From the NCBI GenBank assembly GCA_039961635.1, contig JABRWB010000042.1, forward strand, positions 1-7,395: DNA of 7,395 bases, written 5' to 3'. Below are positions 1-5,805 of this stretch, one piece after another. Source of the stretch: a bacterium (lineage in GTDB: Bacteria; 4484-113; JAGGVC01). Every line of letters starts with the position of its first letter. Within the stretch, counting starts at the first letter, position 1. Under the pieces are notes generated by a model. It saw nothing but the letters and a program-made list of their open reading frames with translations. It had not been told where the DNA came from and did no database searches. The translations under genes and the position numbers were made by a program.

Positions 1-2
1 AA

Positions 3-86
3 CTCGTGCAGGACAAGGGCAAGTGGTACTTCTATCTGGACACTCCCGCGGAAAATAAGCGGTACGGCGAATTCAAAGTGCGGTAG
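3..86 (+). CDS. C-terminal end of an unrecognised protein (5' truncated by window edge)
   Basis: An open frame enters from the left edge and ends at TAG (84-86). It gives 27 residues finishing in G-K-W-Y-F-Y-L-D-T-P-A-E-N-K-R-Y-G-E-F-K-V-R. In this frame 21 of 27 third codon positions are G or C, as expected for coding DNA in this GC-rich genome, and the other two forward frames lack that pattern. The aromatic, beta-prone tail could belong to a secreted or enzymatic domain, but it is too short to assign. No function is proposed. It lies on the same strand as everything downstream but is separated from the next gene by 484 nt, so it is unlikely to be in the same operon. Confidence 0.6.
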   Translation, partial: LVQDKGKWYFYLDTPAENKRYGEFKVR

Positions 87-117
87 GCGGCCGTAACTAA
101 TCCGCGGCACCGCTTTT
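80..117 (+). terminator. Possible weak intrinsic terminator of the truncated first gene
   Basis: GCGGT (80-84) can pair with ACCGC (109-113). Inside it GCGG (87-90) can pair with CCGC (102-105), leaving an 11-nt loop. Four T residues follow directly (114-117). The stem overlaps the stop codon and is interrupted by an internal loop, and the T run is short, so this is only a candidate. Confidence 0.25.
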
Positions 118-136
118 GGAATTCGCTTTTGGAATC
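111..136. repeat. Two tandem copies of a 13-bp unit
   Basis: CGCTTTTGGAATT (111-123) is followed immediately by CGCTTTTGGAATC (124-136). The two units differ only in the last base. The first T4 run directly follows the candidate terminator stem, so the duplication also copies the T tract. Confidence 0.8.
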
Positions 137-192
137 AAGGCGCGCGGCCCGAACGGCGCAGACTTTCTTGAACTATCAGCGATCCGGGACGC

Positions 193-208
193 GCGGCGTT
201 CACGCCGC
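193..208. repeat. Short GC-rich hairpin
   Basis: GCGGCG (193-198) and CGCCGC (203-208) are perfect inverted copies around a TTCA loop. No T run follows on either strand, so it is not a standard terminator. Confidence 0.5.
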
Positions 209-334
209 ATATCGGGGACGCGACGCGCCCTGGAAAACAGCCGCGACGCGGGCCGCGACCGGGGACGCGGATTGGAGCGCGACCGCGGCCCTCATTCACC
301 CGCGCTTTACCGCATGTTTCGCCGCCGCCGTATC

Positions 335-366
335 TGCGCGCAATAAACGCATTATCAACGCGCGCA
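335..366. repeat. 7-bp inverted repeat around an AT-richer spacer
   Basis: TGCGCGC (335-341) and GCGCGCA (360-366) are perfect inverted copies flanking an 18-nt spacer that is much more AT-rich than its surroundings. It could be a protein-binding site, or chance in GC-alternating DNA. Confidence 0.35.
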
Positions 367-416
367 AGGTGCGCGACAGGGCGCGACTCGGGAAAAACGA
401 GGGAGATAGGATGTTT

Positions 417-450
417 GGGAATAGGGAATTGGGGCGGGCGGCAGCCGCCC
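417..450 (+). other. G-tract cluster (possible G-quadruplex) overlapping a hairpin
   Basis: Four G-tracts occur on the + strand: GGG at 417-419, GGG at 424-426, GGGG at 431-434 and GGG at 436-438. The loops are AATA, AATT and C. This fits the usual G3+N1-7 quadruplex pattern. The last tract is also the left arm of a near-perfect hairpin, GGGCGG (436-441) with CCGCCC (445-450) around CAG, so the two folds exclude each other. The cluster lies about 120-155 nt upstream of the gene at 571. Confidence 0.45.
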
Positions 451-513
451 TGAAAAATCGAGAAACCTCGCATACCATTGGCACAACTAAGGATGGAACT
501 TTGCGCAATGCTG

Positions 514-519
514 TAGAAT
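514..519 (+). promoter_or_regulatory. Candidate -10 box for the paralogue operon
   Basis: TAGAAT (514-519) differs from TATAAT at one position and lies 52 nt before the ATG at 571. No convincing -35 box sits at the usual distance; TTGGCA (478-483) is 30 nt away, which is too far. A start near 526 would give a leader of about 45 nt containing the AAAGGGG ribosome site (558-564). Confidence 0.3.
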
Positions 520-570
520 CCTAAATGTGAGCGTTTAATGTGAATTTGTCGAGATTCAAAGGGGCGCAAC

Positions 571-1995
571 ATGATCATGCGGAGATTTTCACTTAAGGCA
601 ATTGCGGCGGCGGTTGCCATAATCGCCGGGCTGGTTTTCGCCCAGTTTGGTTCCGCCGCCGACCAAAACTCGACTTTGAATGATTTGTATCTGTTCTATA
701 TCCGCGAAAAGGCCAGGGAGCTGAGAAGGCCGGCCACCGAAACACTTCCGAATCAGCTTGCGTTTGAACAGGCTGTTCGCGATGCCGAATCCGAATTCGG
801 AAACCTGCCGGAATATTGGGAGCTGCGAGCAAACTCCGAAGGCCGGGCCAATAATCGTCCTGCGGATTTCACTCCTGAGCAACTTCTTGCATGGACCAAT
901 TACGCCAACGACTACTACGATCCGGAAATGCTTCGAATGGTGTTGGAAATTGATCCAAACAGGCCAGCAGTGATTTCGTTGTTGGGCAGTCTGGAATTGG
1001 AAGAAAAGTGCGAGGAATTCGTCAAGCATAGCGACTTGGGCAATGTGGCAATTTGGAATCCCGATTGGGATTTGATTCCGATAAACGCAATGAGGAATGC
1101 GTACATGCAGGAAAGCGAAAACGGCTATTACTTGTTTATGGAAGCCGTTTATTACGTTAATCTTGGAAATTGGGATAGCGCGATTCCGCTATTCGAGCAG
1201 TCAGCATCAAGCGAACATTTTGTAATCCCCGTGCTTTTTCCGGATTCATACGACTCTACGAACTTGGATGATACTGCATTAGAACAGGAGCTTGCGGACA
1301 ATCCTGCGCTTATAGAGTATTTGATGCTCGCCCCAGTCTTGGGTACCGCCCGTTCGCTGCCGGAGGAAATCGCGGTTAAAGACGCTTATCAAAACGCCCG
1401 CGTTGCGCTTCGGCTCGGTTATCCTTATGAGCGCATAATGACTGCAATGCACCGCGCCGCCTGCAAAATGGGAGCCGCGGAAAACGGCAGCACCGACAAC
1501 GCGGTTACAGCCAGCGCACTTGTCAAAATTCTAGGCGGCGAAGCTATGGCTATCGCCCAGGAAACATGGAATTACAATTTGGAAATAACAGCTGCTTTGG
1601 CGTATGCGGAAGCAGATACTGCAAAGCAAGCCGCCGAATTTTTCGAAAAGGGAAGAAATGACGGTCGGATTGCCTCAATGTTTTCGGCAATAACGCCTTT
1701 TATGCAAATGCTCTTAAGACTGAACACTATTGACAGGGACCATGCTATAGGAAAGGCAATTGCGCAAGCAACTGGCGGATCCCCAGAACTGCCTGCTATT
1801 GAATTGCTGATGCTTATGTTCGAGTCGGACTACGAGCCGATTTATGCCCGCTTTTATGGATATGTGGCTCCAACCGGCGAAGGCACAAGGCAGATATTTC
1901 GCGATTTATTGTGGCTGAATTACGCTAGGCCGCGGGACTGGTACGGGCTTTGGCTCCGGAAGCGCAAATTTCAAAATCCATATGAGCCGGAATAG
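571..1995 (+). CDS. Secreted TPR-like protein of unknown function, paralogue A
   Basis: A 474-residue protein whose family I do not recognise. The start is ATG at 571, preceded by AAAGGGG (558-564) with a 6-nt gap; an in-frame ATG at 577 is less well placed. Residues 1-30 form a signal peptide: charged M-R-R, a hydrophobic stretch at about 10-26, and G-S-A-A before D31 as the likely cleavage site. There is no lipobox cysteine, so the mature protein is probably exported and soluble. The body looks alpha-helical. Residues 185-215 resemble a TPR repeat (N-L-G-N-W at 197-201, then an alternating A/L pattern). Motifs shared with the next gene are E-Y-W-E-L-R (81-86), L-E-I-D-P-N (125-130), W-N-P-D-W-D (162-167) and D-A-Y-x-x-x-A (271-277). 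It probably shares an operon with that gene, which follows closely. Its base composition is much less GC-rich than tgt. A protein-protein scaffold role is possible but is only inferred from the TPR-like features. Confidence 0.9.
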   Translation: MIMRRFSLKAIAAAVAIIAGLVFAQFGSAADQNSTLNDLYLFYIREKARELRRPATETLPNQLAFEQAVRDAESEFGNLPEYWELRANSEGRANNRPADFTPEQLLAWTNYANDYYDPEMLRMVLEIDPNRPAVISLLGSLELEEKCEEFVKHSDLGNVAIWNPDWDLIPINAMRNAYMQESENGYYLFMEAVYYVNLGNWDSAIPLFEQSASSEHFVIPVLFPDSYDSTNLDDTALEQELADNPALIEYLMLAPVLGTARSLPEEIAVKDAYQNARVALRLGYPYERIMTAMHRAACKMGAAENGSTDNAVTASALVKILGGEAMAIAQETWNYNLEITAALAYAEADTAKQAAEFFEKGRNDGRIASMFSAITPFMQMLLRLNTIDRDHAIGKAIAQATGGSPELPAIELLMLMFESDYEPIYARFYGYVAPTGEGTRQIFRDLLWLNYARPRDWYGLWLRKRKFQNPYEPE

Positions 1996-2001
1996 GCGAT
2001 G

Positions 2002-2007
2002 AAGGAG
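2002..2007 (+). promoter_or_regulatory. Shine-Dalgarno site that selects a GTG start at 2014
   Basis: AAGGAG (2002-2007) is followed 6 nt later by an in-frame GTG at 2014. The alternative ATG at 1999 lies directly before this site, and only a weak purine match precedes it. The strong site would then fall inside the coding region, which favours 2014 as the true start. Confidence 0.6.
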
Positions 2008-2013
2008 ATATCG

Positions 2014-3399
2014 GTGATTGCATCATCAACATCATCCAATTCCAAGCAGAAAAAAAGTGGCCGCGGGTGGCTGTTTTGGCTTGTGAAGTTGCCGCTTGCG
2101 CTTTTGGGAATATTGATCGCTTCGCTCATCCTTGTGTTTATCATCGATGACGCGATAATCCGCTCCCGATTATTTACGCGCACGCCCGAGGGCGCATTTG
2201 CAAGCATTGCAATGCACGATGTAAACATTTTGCCATATACATGGCTGGGGTATGCTTCGGTGCCTTTTAGAGGATTCGGCCAAATGCGGAATCTGGACAA
2301 TTCCAAGAGGCAAGACGATAAATGGATTCGGGGAATGGACAGGCGATATGGCCACTTGGCGGAGTATTGGGAAATGCGCCCGACCACAGCAGGGATGAGC
2401 AGATTCGCGTGCTACAGCAAAAGCATTGAAATCAATCCCAACGTACCCGATGTTATGTATCTGAAATTCAAATCCGAGCTTGATGAAAAATCTCGCGCCT
2501 GGAAAGAAGGCAATGAATGGAATCCGGAATGGGACGAACTGCCGCTTGACGGATTACGCGAGGCGGAGAAATTGGAGCCGGCTAACGGCGCATGGAATTT
2601 TTTGGCGGCTTGCGAGCTTAACAACCTCGGCGAATGGGAGGAAGCCAAGAACGAGCTAAGAAAAGCCTTGGCCAAGCCGCAATTCCGGATGCCAAGGCTA
2701 TATCCCTTGCGTGAATACGTTCGACTTTCCAGCCACTTGATAAACAGCGGTGCTTTGCTGATGCCCGTCATGAATCCCATTGAATCCTGGGACACCGACG
2801 AAATGAACTATAGGATGCTCCGGGATGCATATAAAAAAGTTGCAGCAGGATTCCATTTGGGCGGAGATGTCGAGGCGTTGACACTTTGGCATAAATCAGC
2901 AGTTAAATATTCAACGGAATATCCATTTGACCAAATGGAAAAAATGTCCAGCCCTTTGCTGATCGATTTGCTTGCCAAATCCTACATATCCGCTTGCGTG
3001 GATCAAAATTCAGACGACGCAGCCGCGGCAAAAGAAATGCTTCTTCGTACGGAGTATTATCGAAAAAGCCTTACAGCAATGAATACTGCATTTTCGTTTT
3101 CCCCGTTGTTTGCGCTAAATCTGATGCCTGTAACCGGTTACGATGAGGACGCGCCAAACATTGATGCATTTGAAAATAGCGGCGTAATGACGCAATTGCA
3201 GCTTACATATAACATGATTTCCAGTGGTAAAGGCAAGCTGGCGATCGACTATGCGGCACACAATGCTAGAAACGAGCTTGCTGAAATGTTTTTGGCTCCG
3301 CTGTATGACTGGGATTATGCCGATCCTGCAGAATCTTTGAAAAGGCTGAAAATCAGCGAAATACCGGAATGGCAAGTGGGAAATGAAATCGAAGATTGA
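2014..3399 (+). CDS. Membrane-anchored TPR-like protein of unknown function, paralogue B
   Basis: 461 residues from GTG 2014 (466 if ATG 1999 is used, 3 nt after the previous stop). I do not recognise a family. The N-terminus is Ser/Lys-rich, followed by one hydrophobic segment at about residues 19-44. With positive charge before it and no cleavage site visible, it should be a signal anchor with the rest outside the cytoplasm. The body matches the preceding protein: E-Y-W-E-M-R (117-122), E-I-N-P-N (139-143), W-N-P-E-W-D (169-174) and N-L-G-E-W (204-208), then L-Y-P and D-A-Y-x-x-x-A-x-x-x-x-L-G (271-283). W-N-P to N-L-G is 35 residues in both. Residues 194-222 fit the TPR consensus well (W-x-x-L-A, N-L-G-E-W-x-x-A, A-L-A-K-P). 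Sampled composition falls to 33% GC. The pair may act as partners at the cell surface; this is inference. Confidence 0.88.
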   Translation: MIASSTSSNSKQKKSGRGWLFWLVKLPLALLGILIASLILVFIIDDAIIRSRLFTRTPEGAFASIAMHDVNILPYTWLGYASVPFRGFGQMRNLDNSKRQDDKWIRGMDRRYGHLAEYWEMRPTTAGMSRFACYSKSIEINPNVPDVMYLKFKSELDEKSRAWKEGNEWNPEWDELPLDGLREAEKLEPANGAWNFLAACELNNLGEWEEAKNELRKALAKPQFRMPRLYPLREYVRLSSHLINSGALLMPVMNPIESWDTDEMNYRMLRDAYKKVAAGFHLGGDVEALTLWHKSAVKYSTEYPFDQMEKMSSPLLIDLLAKSYISACVDQNSDDAAAAKEMLLRTEYYRKSLTAMNTAFSFSPLFALNLMPVTGYDEDAPNIDAFENSGVMTQLQLTYNMISSGKGKLAIDYAAHNARNELAEMFLAPLYDWDYADPAESLKRLKISEIPEWQVGNEIED

Positions 3400-3432
3400 A
3401 TTTGAGTATTGCCTGTCTGCTGGCGCTTTACG

Positions 3433-3460
3433 GAAGTGCGCGGCATTAATGCCGCGCTTC
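3433..3460. terminator. 20-bp perfect palindrome, possible terminator after the paralogue pair
   Basis: GCGCGGCATTAATGCCGCGC (3438-3457) equals its own reverse complement. GAA (3433-3435 region) and TTC (3458-3460) can extend the stem past a small bulge. As RNA it would fold as an 8-bp GC-rich stem with a TTAA loop. It lies 38 nt after the stop at 3399 and is followed by T-rich but interrupted sequence, so it is either a non-canonical terminator or a dimeric protein-binding site. Confidence 0.45.
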
Positions 3461-3497
3461 ATGGTTTTGGCTTTCAATGGGCGTACAAGGTACACAC

Positions 3498-3503
3498 TAT
3501 AAT
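3498..3503 (+). promoter_or_regulatory. -10 box of a leaderless tgt promoter
   Basis: A perfect TATAAT (3498-3503) ends 7 nt before GTG 3511. Transcription from such a box normally begins about 7 nt downstream, which is the start codon itself. No ribosome site precedes the GTG, which fits a leaderless mRNA. No clear -35 box is seen. Confidence 0.6.
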
Positions 3504-3510
3504 CCCCTCC

Positions 3511-4653
3511 GTGGAGTTTTCGATTTTGTCTTCCGATCCCTCCGGCGCGCGCGCCGGCCTGATCCGCACGCCGTATGCCGAGCTGGAAACGCCTTATTTC
3601 CAGCCTGTGGCGACCGCGGGAGCGATTAAAGGGCTTTCCTGGCGCACGGTTAAGGCGCTCGGCTACCCGCACGTTCTGATGAACACTTACCACCTCCTGA
3701 TGCGGCCCGGAATCGAGCGTCTGCGCGAACTCGACGGCGCGGATGGCGCGCTGCGCCGGTTCACCGGCTGGGGCGGCGGCATACTCACCGACAGCGGCGG
3801 ATACCAGGTGTTCTCGCTCTCCAAAAAGTGCGAGATAAACGAATGGGGCGTCGCGTTCCAGAGCCACATTGACGGCAGCGTCCACGCGTTCACGCCCAAG
3901 AGCGTGGCCGAGGCGCAGGCCGTCTTCGGAAGCGACATCGCGATGCCGCTGGACGTGTGCAGCGAGCACACGGCGGGCAGGGAAAAGGCCGCGGCTGATT
4001 TGGATTTGACGACGCGGTGGCTGCGGGAGTCACGTAAATGGTGGGGCAAGTGCGCCCGGCCCGGCGCGGCGATGTTCGGGATAATCCAGGGCGGGCTGTT
4101 TGAGGATTTGCGCGAGACGGCGGCCGCGGATGCGGTTGCGCTCGATTTTCCCGGCTACGCGGCCGGCGGGCTGTCCGTCGGCGAAAGCGACGCGGACTTC
4201 TTCCGGGTGGCGCGGCTCACGGCGGCGCTTCTGCCGGATGTCAAGCCGCGGTACCTGATGGGCGTCGGGACGCCGGCGGATTTGATCCGGGCGATCGGCT
4301 GGGGGTACGACCTGTTCGACTGCGTCCTGCCGACGCGGATGGCGCGGCATCATGTGGCGTACACGCGGTTCGGCAAGGTGGACCTGCGGCGCAGCGAATA
4401 CGCGGCCGACGAGTCGCCGCTGGATCCGGAGTGCAGGTGTCCGGTGTGCCGCGACCACACGCGCGCGTACCTGTCGCACCTCGTCAAGCTGCACGAGATC
4501 AACGCGCCGGTGCTTCTGACGCTGCACAACCTGCACTTTTTCCGCGAGCTCGTGAAAAAAGCGCGCTCCGCCGCATTGCGCGGCGCGTACCGTTCGTTCG
4601 CCCGCAGATGGCTGAAGAGGCTCGGGGAATGGCGGCCCGATGTGGACGGCTGA
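3511..4653 (+). CDS. tgt: Queuine tRNA-ribosyltransferase (tRNA-guanine transglycosylase)
   Basis: Tgt replaces guanine 34 in the GUN anticodons of Asp, Asn, His and Tyr tRNAs with preQ1, the committed tRNA step of queuosine synthesis in the cytoplasm. From GTG 3511 the protein has 380 residues, close to the 375 of E. coli Tgt. Family landmarks are in order: the N-terminal G-A-R-A-G strand; L-T-D-S-G-G-Y-Q-V-F with catalytic-site D94; G-S-D-I and D148 in the base-binding pocket; G-I-I-Q-G-G; Y-L-M-G-V-G; nucleophile D270 in L-F-D-C-V-L-P-T-R; and zinc ligands C308, C310, C313 and H339 in C-R-C-P-V-C and L-H-N-L. A TTG at 3409 would add 34 residues unlike the family and crossing the palindrome and promoter, so it was rejected. 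After P-T-R the usual A-R-N/H-G reads A-R-H-H. Other queuosine genes are not in the window. Confidence 0.97.
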   Translation: MEFSILSSDPSGARAGLIRTPYAELETPYFQPVATAGAIKGLSWRTVKALGYPHVLMNTYHLLMRPGIERLRELDGADGALRRFTGWGGGILTDSGGYQVFSLSKKCEINEWGVAFQSHIDGSVHAFTPKSVAEAQAVFGSDIAMPLDVCSEHTAGREKAAADLDLTTRWLRESRKWWGKCARPGAAMFGIIQGGLFEDLRETAAADAVALDFPGYAAGGLSVGESDADFFRVARLTAALLPDVKPRYLMGVGTPADLIRAIGWGYDLFDCVLPTRMARHHVAYTRFGKVDLRRSEYAADESPLDPECRCPVCRDHTRAYLSHLVKLHEINAPVLLTLHNLHFFRELVKKARSAALRGAYRSFARRWLKRLGEWRPDVDG

Positions 4654-4695
4654 TGAACGCGCGGCGCGGAAATGCGTCTGAATCGAGCGGCGGAG

Positions 4696-4731
4696 ACGGA
4701 ATGTGAGCGTCCGCGCGCGGGCGCGTTCCGT
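4696..4731 (+). terminator. Possible terminator stem-loop after tgt
   Basis: ACGGAA (4696-4701) pairs with TTCCGT (4726-4731). Inside, GCGTCCG (4707-4713) pairs with CGGGCGC (4718-4724, one G-T pair) around a CGCG loop, with a 5-nt bulge on the left arm. The following TCTCGTG is only mildly T-rich. It lies 42 nt after the tgt stop codon. Confidence 0.35.
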
Positions 4732-4741
4732 TCTCGTGAAA

Positions 4742-4747
4742 TAGAAT
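4742..4747 (+). promoter_or_regulatory. Candidate upstream -10 box for ccsA
   Basis: TAGAAT (4742-4747) is the same near-consensus hexamer seen before the gene at 571. No good -35 box precedes it. If used, the leader would be about 90 nt. Confidence 0.2.
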
Positions 4748-4787
4748 ACTTGCGGGGTAGGAATTAGGTGGTTCAAGTACCTGAATG

Positions 4788-4793
4788 TATAAT
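4788..4793 (+). promoter_or_regulatory. -10 box of the probable ccsA promoter
   Basis: A perfect TATAAT (4788-4793) would start transcription near 4800 and give a leader of about 42 nt carrying GGAGG (4831-4835), 7 nt before the ATG. A small hairpin, CCGGC (4795-4799) with GCCGG (4806-4810), sits at the predicted 5' end. No clear -35 box is present. Confidence 0.45.
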
Positions 4794-4842
4794 TCCGGCG
4801 GCTTTGCCGGGTGAGCCCATCCGGGCGCACGGAGGTTAATGC

Positions 4843-5718
4843 ATGTCCCAGGCGATGTTCGTTCAGACGAGCTGGATAGTGTATCTGCTCTCCACGCTCG
4901 TCTATTCAATAAACACCGGGTTCGTCAGGAGCGAAAAGGCGCAGCGCGCGGTCGGCGCGATGGCGTATTCGCTTCTCGTCCTCGGTTTCGCGTCCCACAC
5001 CTGCTACCAGATTCTGCGGGCGGTGGACTACTACCACCAGTACCGCGCGTTCAACATCCCCGCGGCGAGCCTGTTCGAGGCGATCAACTTCTTCGCGTGG
5101 TGGGTCGCGCTGATTTACATAATCGCGGAGCCGCTCGCCCGCACGCGGCTGTTCGGCGCGTTCGTGGTGGCGATCCCGACGGTCGCGATCGTCTATTCGA
5201 TGATGAACGAAGGCGTGCGCGCCGGGATGGACCAGCCGCGCCAGCTCGTCGCGGCGCTAAAGAGCCCGTGGCTGAACATCCACGTGACCGCGATGTTCAT
5301 AAGCTACGCGGCGTTCATGCTCTCGGCAGCGTTCGCGATCTACTTCATTCTTCGAAGCAAGTTCGGCTGGGGGGCGAAAGCGATTGACTCCAAATTCAGC
5401 CTTGACGACATAGACACGCTGATATACAGGTTCGTCGTGTACGGCTACCCGTTCCTGACATTCGGCGTTTTCGCCGGCGCGGTATGGGCCGACCAGGCGT
5501 GGGGCGTCTACTGGGCCTGGGACCCCAAGGAAACGTGGGCGCTCATCACCTGGCTGATATACACCGCGTTCCTGCACACCAGGCTTGCCTGGGGATGGAA
5601 GGGCAACAAGACCGCGATGTTCGCGCTGGTCGGATTCCTGTCCGTGCTCATCACGTTCCTCGGTGTGAATTTCCTCGTCTCGTACTTCCAGCTCGAAAGC
5701 GTTCACGCGTACATCTAG
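4843..5718 (+). CDS. ccsA: Cytochrome c biogenesis protein CcsA/ResC (System II haem-handling subunit, WWD family)
   Basis: CcsA (ResC in Bacillus; also labelled CcsB in some databases) moves haem across the membrane and presents it for attachment to apocytochrome c, in complex with ResB. The 291-residue protein has about eight membrane segments, near residues 7-25, 36-57, 75-100, 105-123, 147-170, 195-218, 231-247 and 256-278. The signature WWD motif is W220-G-V-Y-W-A-W-D-P-K-E-T-W232, flanked by the expected haem-ligand histidines H147 (N-I-H-V at the start of a helix) and H245 (L-H-T-R). The ATG at 4843 has a clear GGAGG seven bases upstream. The protein is slightly shorter than many family members but has no missing element. 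resB follows after 93 nt. The order ccsA-resB is the reverse of Bacillus resB-resC. Confidence 0.96.
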   Translation: MSQAMFVQTSWIVYLLSTLVYSINTGFVRSEKAQRAVGAMAYSLLVLGFASHTCYQILRAVDYYHQYRAFNIPAASLFEAINFFAWWVALIYIIAEPLARTRLFGAFVVAIPTVAIVYSMMNEGVRAGMDQPRQLVAALKSPWLNIHVTAMFISYAAFMLSAAFAIYFILRSKFGWGAKAIDSKFSLDDIDTLIYRFVVYGYPFLTFGVFAGAVWADQAWGVYWAWDPKETWALITWLIYTAFLHTRLAWGWKGNKTAMFALVGFLSVLITFLGVNFLVSYFQLESVHAYI

Positions 5719-5730
5719 CCGCCGTTTTTT

Positions 5731-5743
5731 GTTCAATTTGAAC
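5731..5743. promoter_or_regulatory. 13-bp palindrome, possible operator
   Basis: GTTCAA (5731-5736) and TTGAAC (5738-5743) form a perfect inverted repeat around one T. It follows a T6 run (5725-5730) just after the ccsA stop and lies about 57 nt upstream of the resB -10 box. The symmetry suits a dimeric regulator, but no known motif is recognised. Confidence 0.3.
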
Positions 5744-5758
5744 GATATTGTGAAGTGA

Positions 5759-5797
5759 AATCGTGCCCGAAGCGGCTTCGCGCCGCCGGGCACGATT
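5759..5797. terminator. Large stem-loop between ccsA and resB
   Basis: AATCGTGCCCG (5759-5769) pairs perfectly over 11 bp with CGGGCACGATT (5787-5797). After an AA bulge, GCGGC (5772-5776) pairs with GCCGC (5782-5786) around a TTCGC loop. It ends two bases before the resB TATAAT, and the -35 position falls in its loop. It may terminate ccsA transcripts, although no T run follows it, or bind a regulator. Confidence 0.5.
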
Positions 5798-5799
5798 GA

Positions 5800-5805
5800 T
5801 ATAAT
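5800..5805 (+). promoter_or_regulatory. -10 box of a leaderless resB promoter
   Basis: A perfect TATAAT (5800-5805) ends 6 nt before GTG 5812, so transcription should begin at or next to the start codon. No ribosome site precedes the GTG. The layout matches that of tgt. TTCGCG (5777-5782), at a 17-nt spacing, is only a poor -35 match. Confidence 0.6.

Larger units (their letters stand above)
87..570. other. Non-coding GC-rich intergenic region
   Basis: This 484-nt stretch has open frames on both strands, but their translations are arginine/alanine-rich and low in complexity, have no convincing ribosome site and resemble no family I recognise. It contains several structures: a 13-bp tandem repeat (111-136), a hairpin (193-208), three copies of GGGACGCG (186-193, 215-222, 262-269), three copies of GCGCGAC (277-283, 371-377, 381-387), a 7-bp inverted repeat (335-366) and a G-tract cluster overlapping another hairpin (417-450). 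The last 100 nt are less GC-rich and probably carry the promoter for the gene at 571. A small RNA or decayed gene cannot be excluded. Confidence 0.6.

Noticed and set aside
129-524. Open frame of 131 codons on the + strand in the intergenic region
   Set aside because: Arginine/alanine-rich, low-complexity translation with no ribosome site and no family resemblance. It overlaps competing open frames on both strands, as expected in GC-rich non-coding DNA.
135-620. Open frame of 161 codons on the - strand
   Set aside because: It runs antisense into the signal peptide of the well-supported gene at 571 and its translation resembles nothing known.
3115-3969. Long - strand open frame opposite the end of paralogue B and the start of tgt
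   Set aside because: It spans two unrelated genes and their intergenic promoter; its codons are the complement of real coding sequence.
4030-4830. Long - strand open frame opposite tgt
   Set aside because: Arg/His/Pro-rich translation typical of the antisense shadow of a GC-rich gene; tgt has complete catalytic and zinc motifs.
4839-5387. + strand open frame of 182 codons overlapping ccsA in another frame
   Set aside because: It shares the ribosome site with ccsA, but the translation is charged and Arg-rich, while the ccsA frame carries the membrane helices and WWD motif.
5725-5730. T6 run after ccsA as an intrinsic terminator
   Set aside because: No stable stem directly precedes it, so it was not called a terminator by itself; the stem-loop at 5759-5797 is the better candidate.
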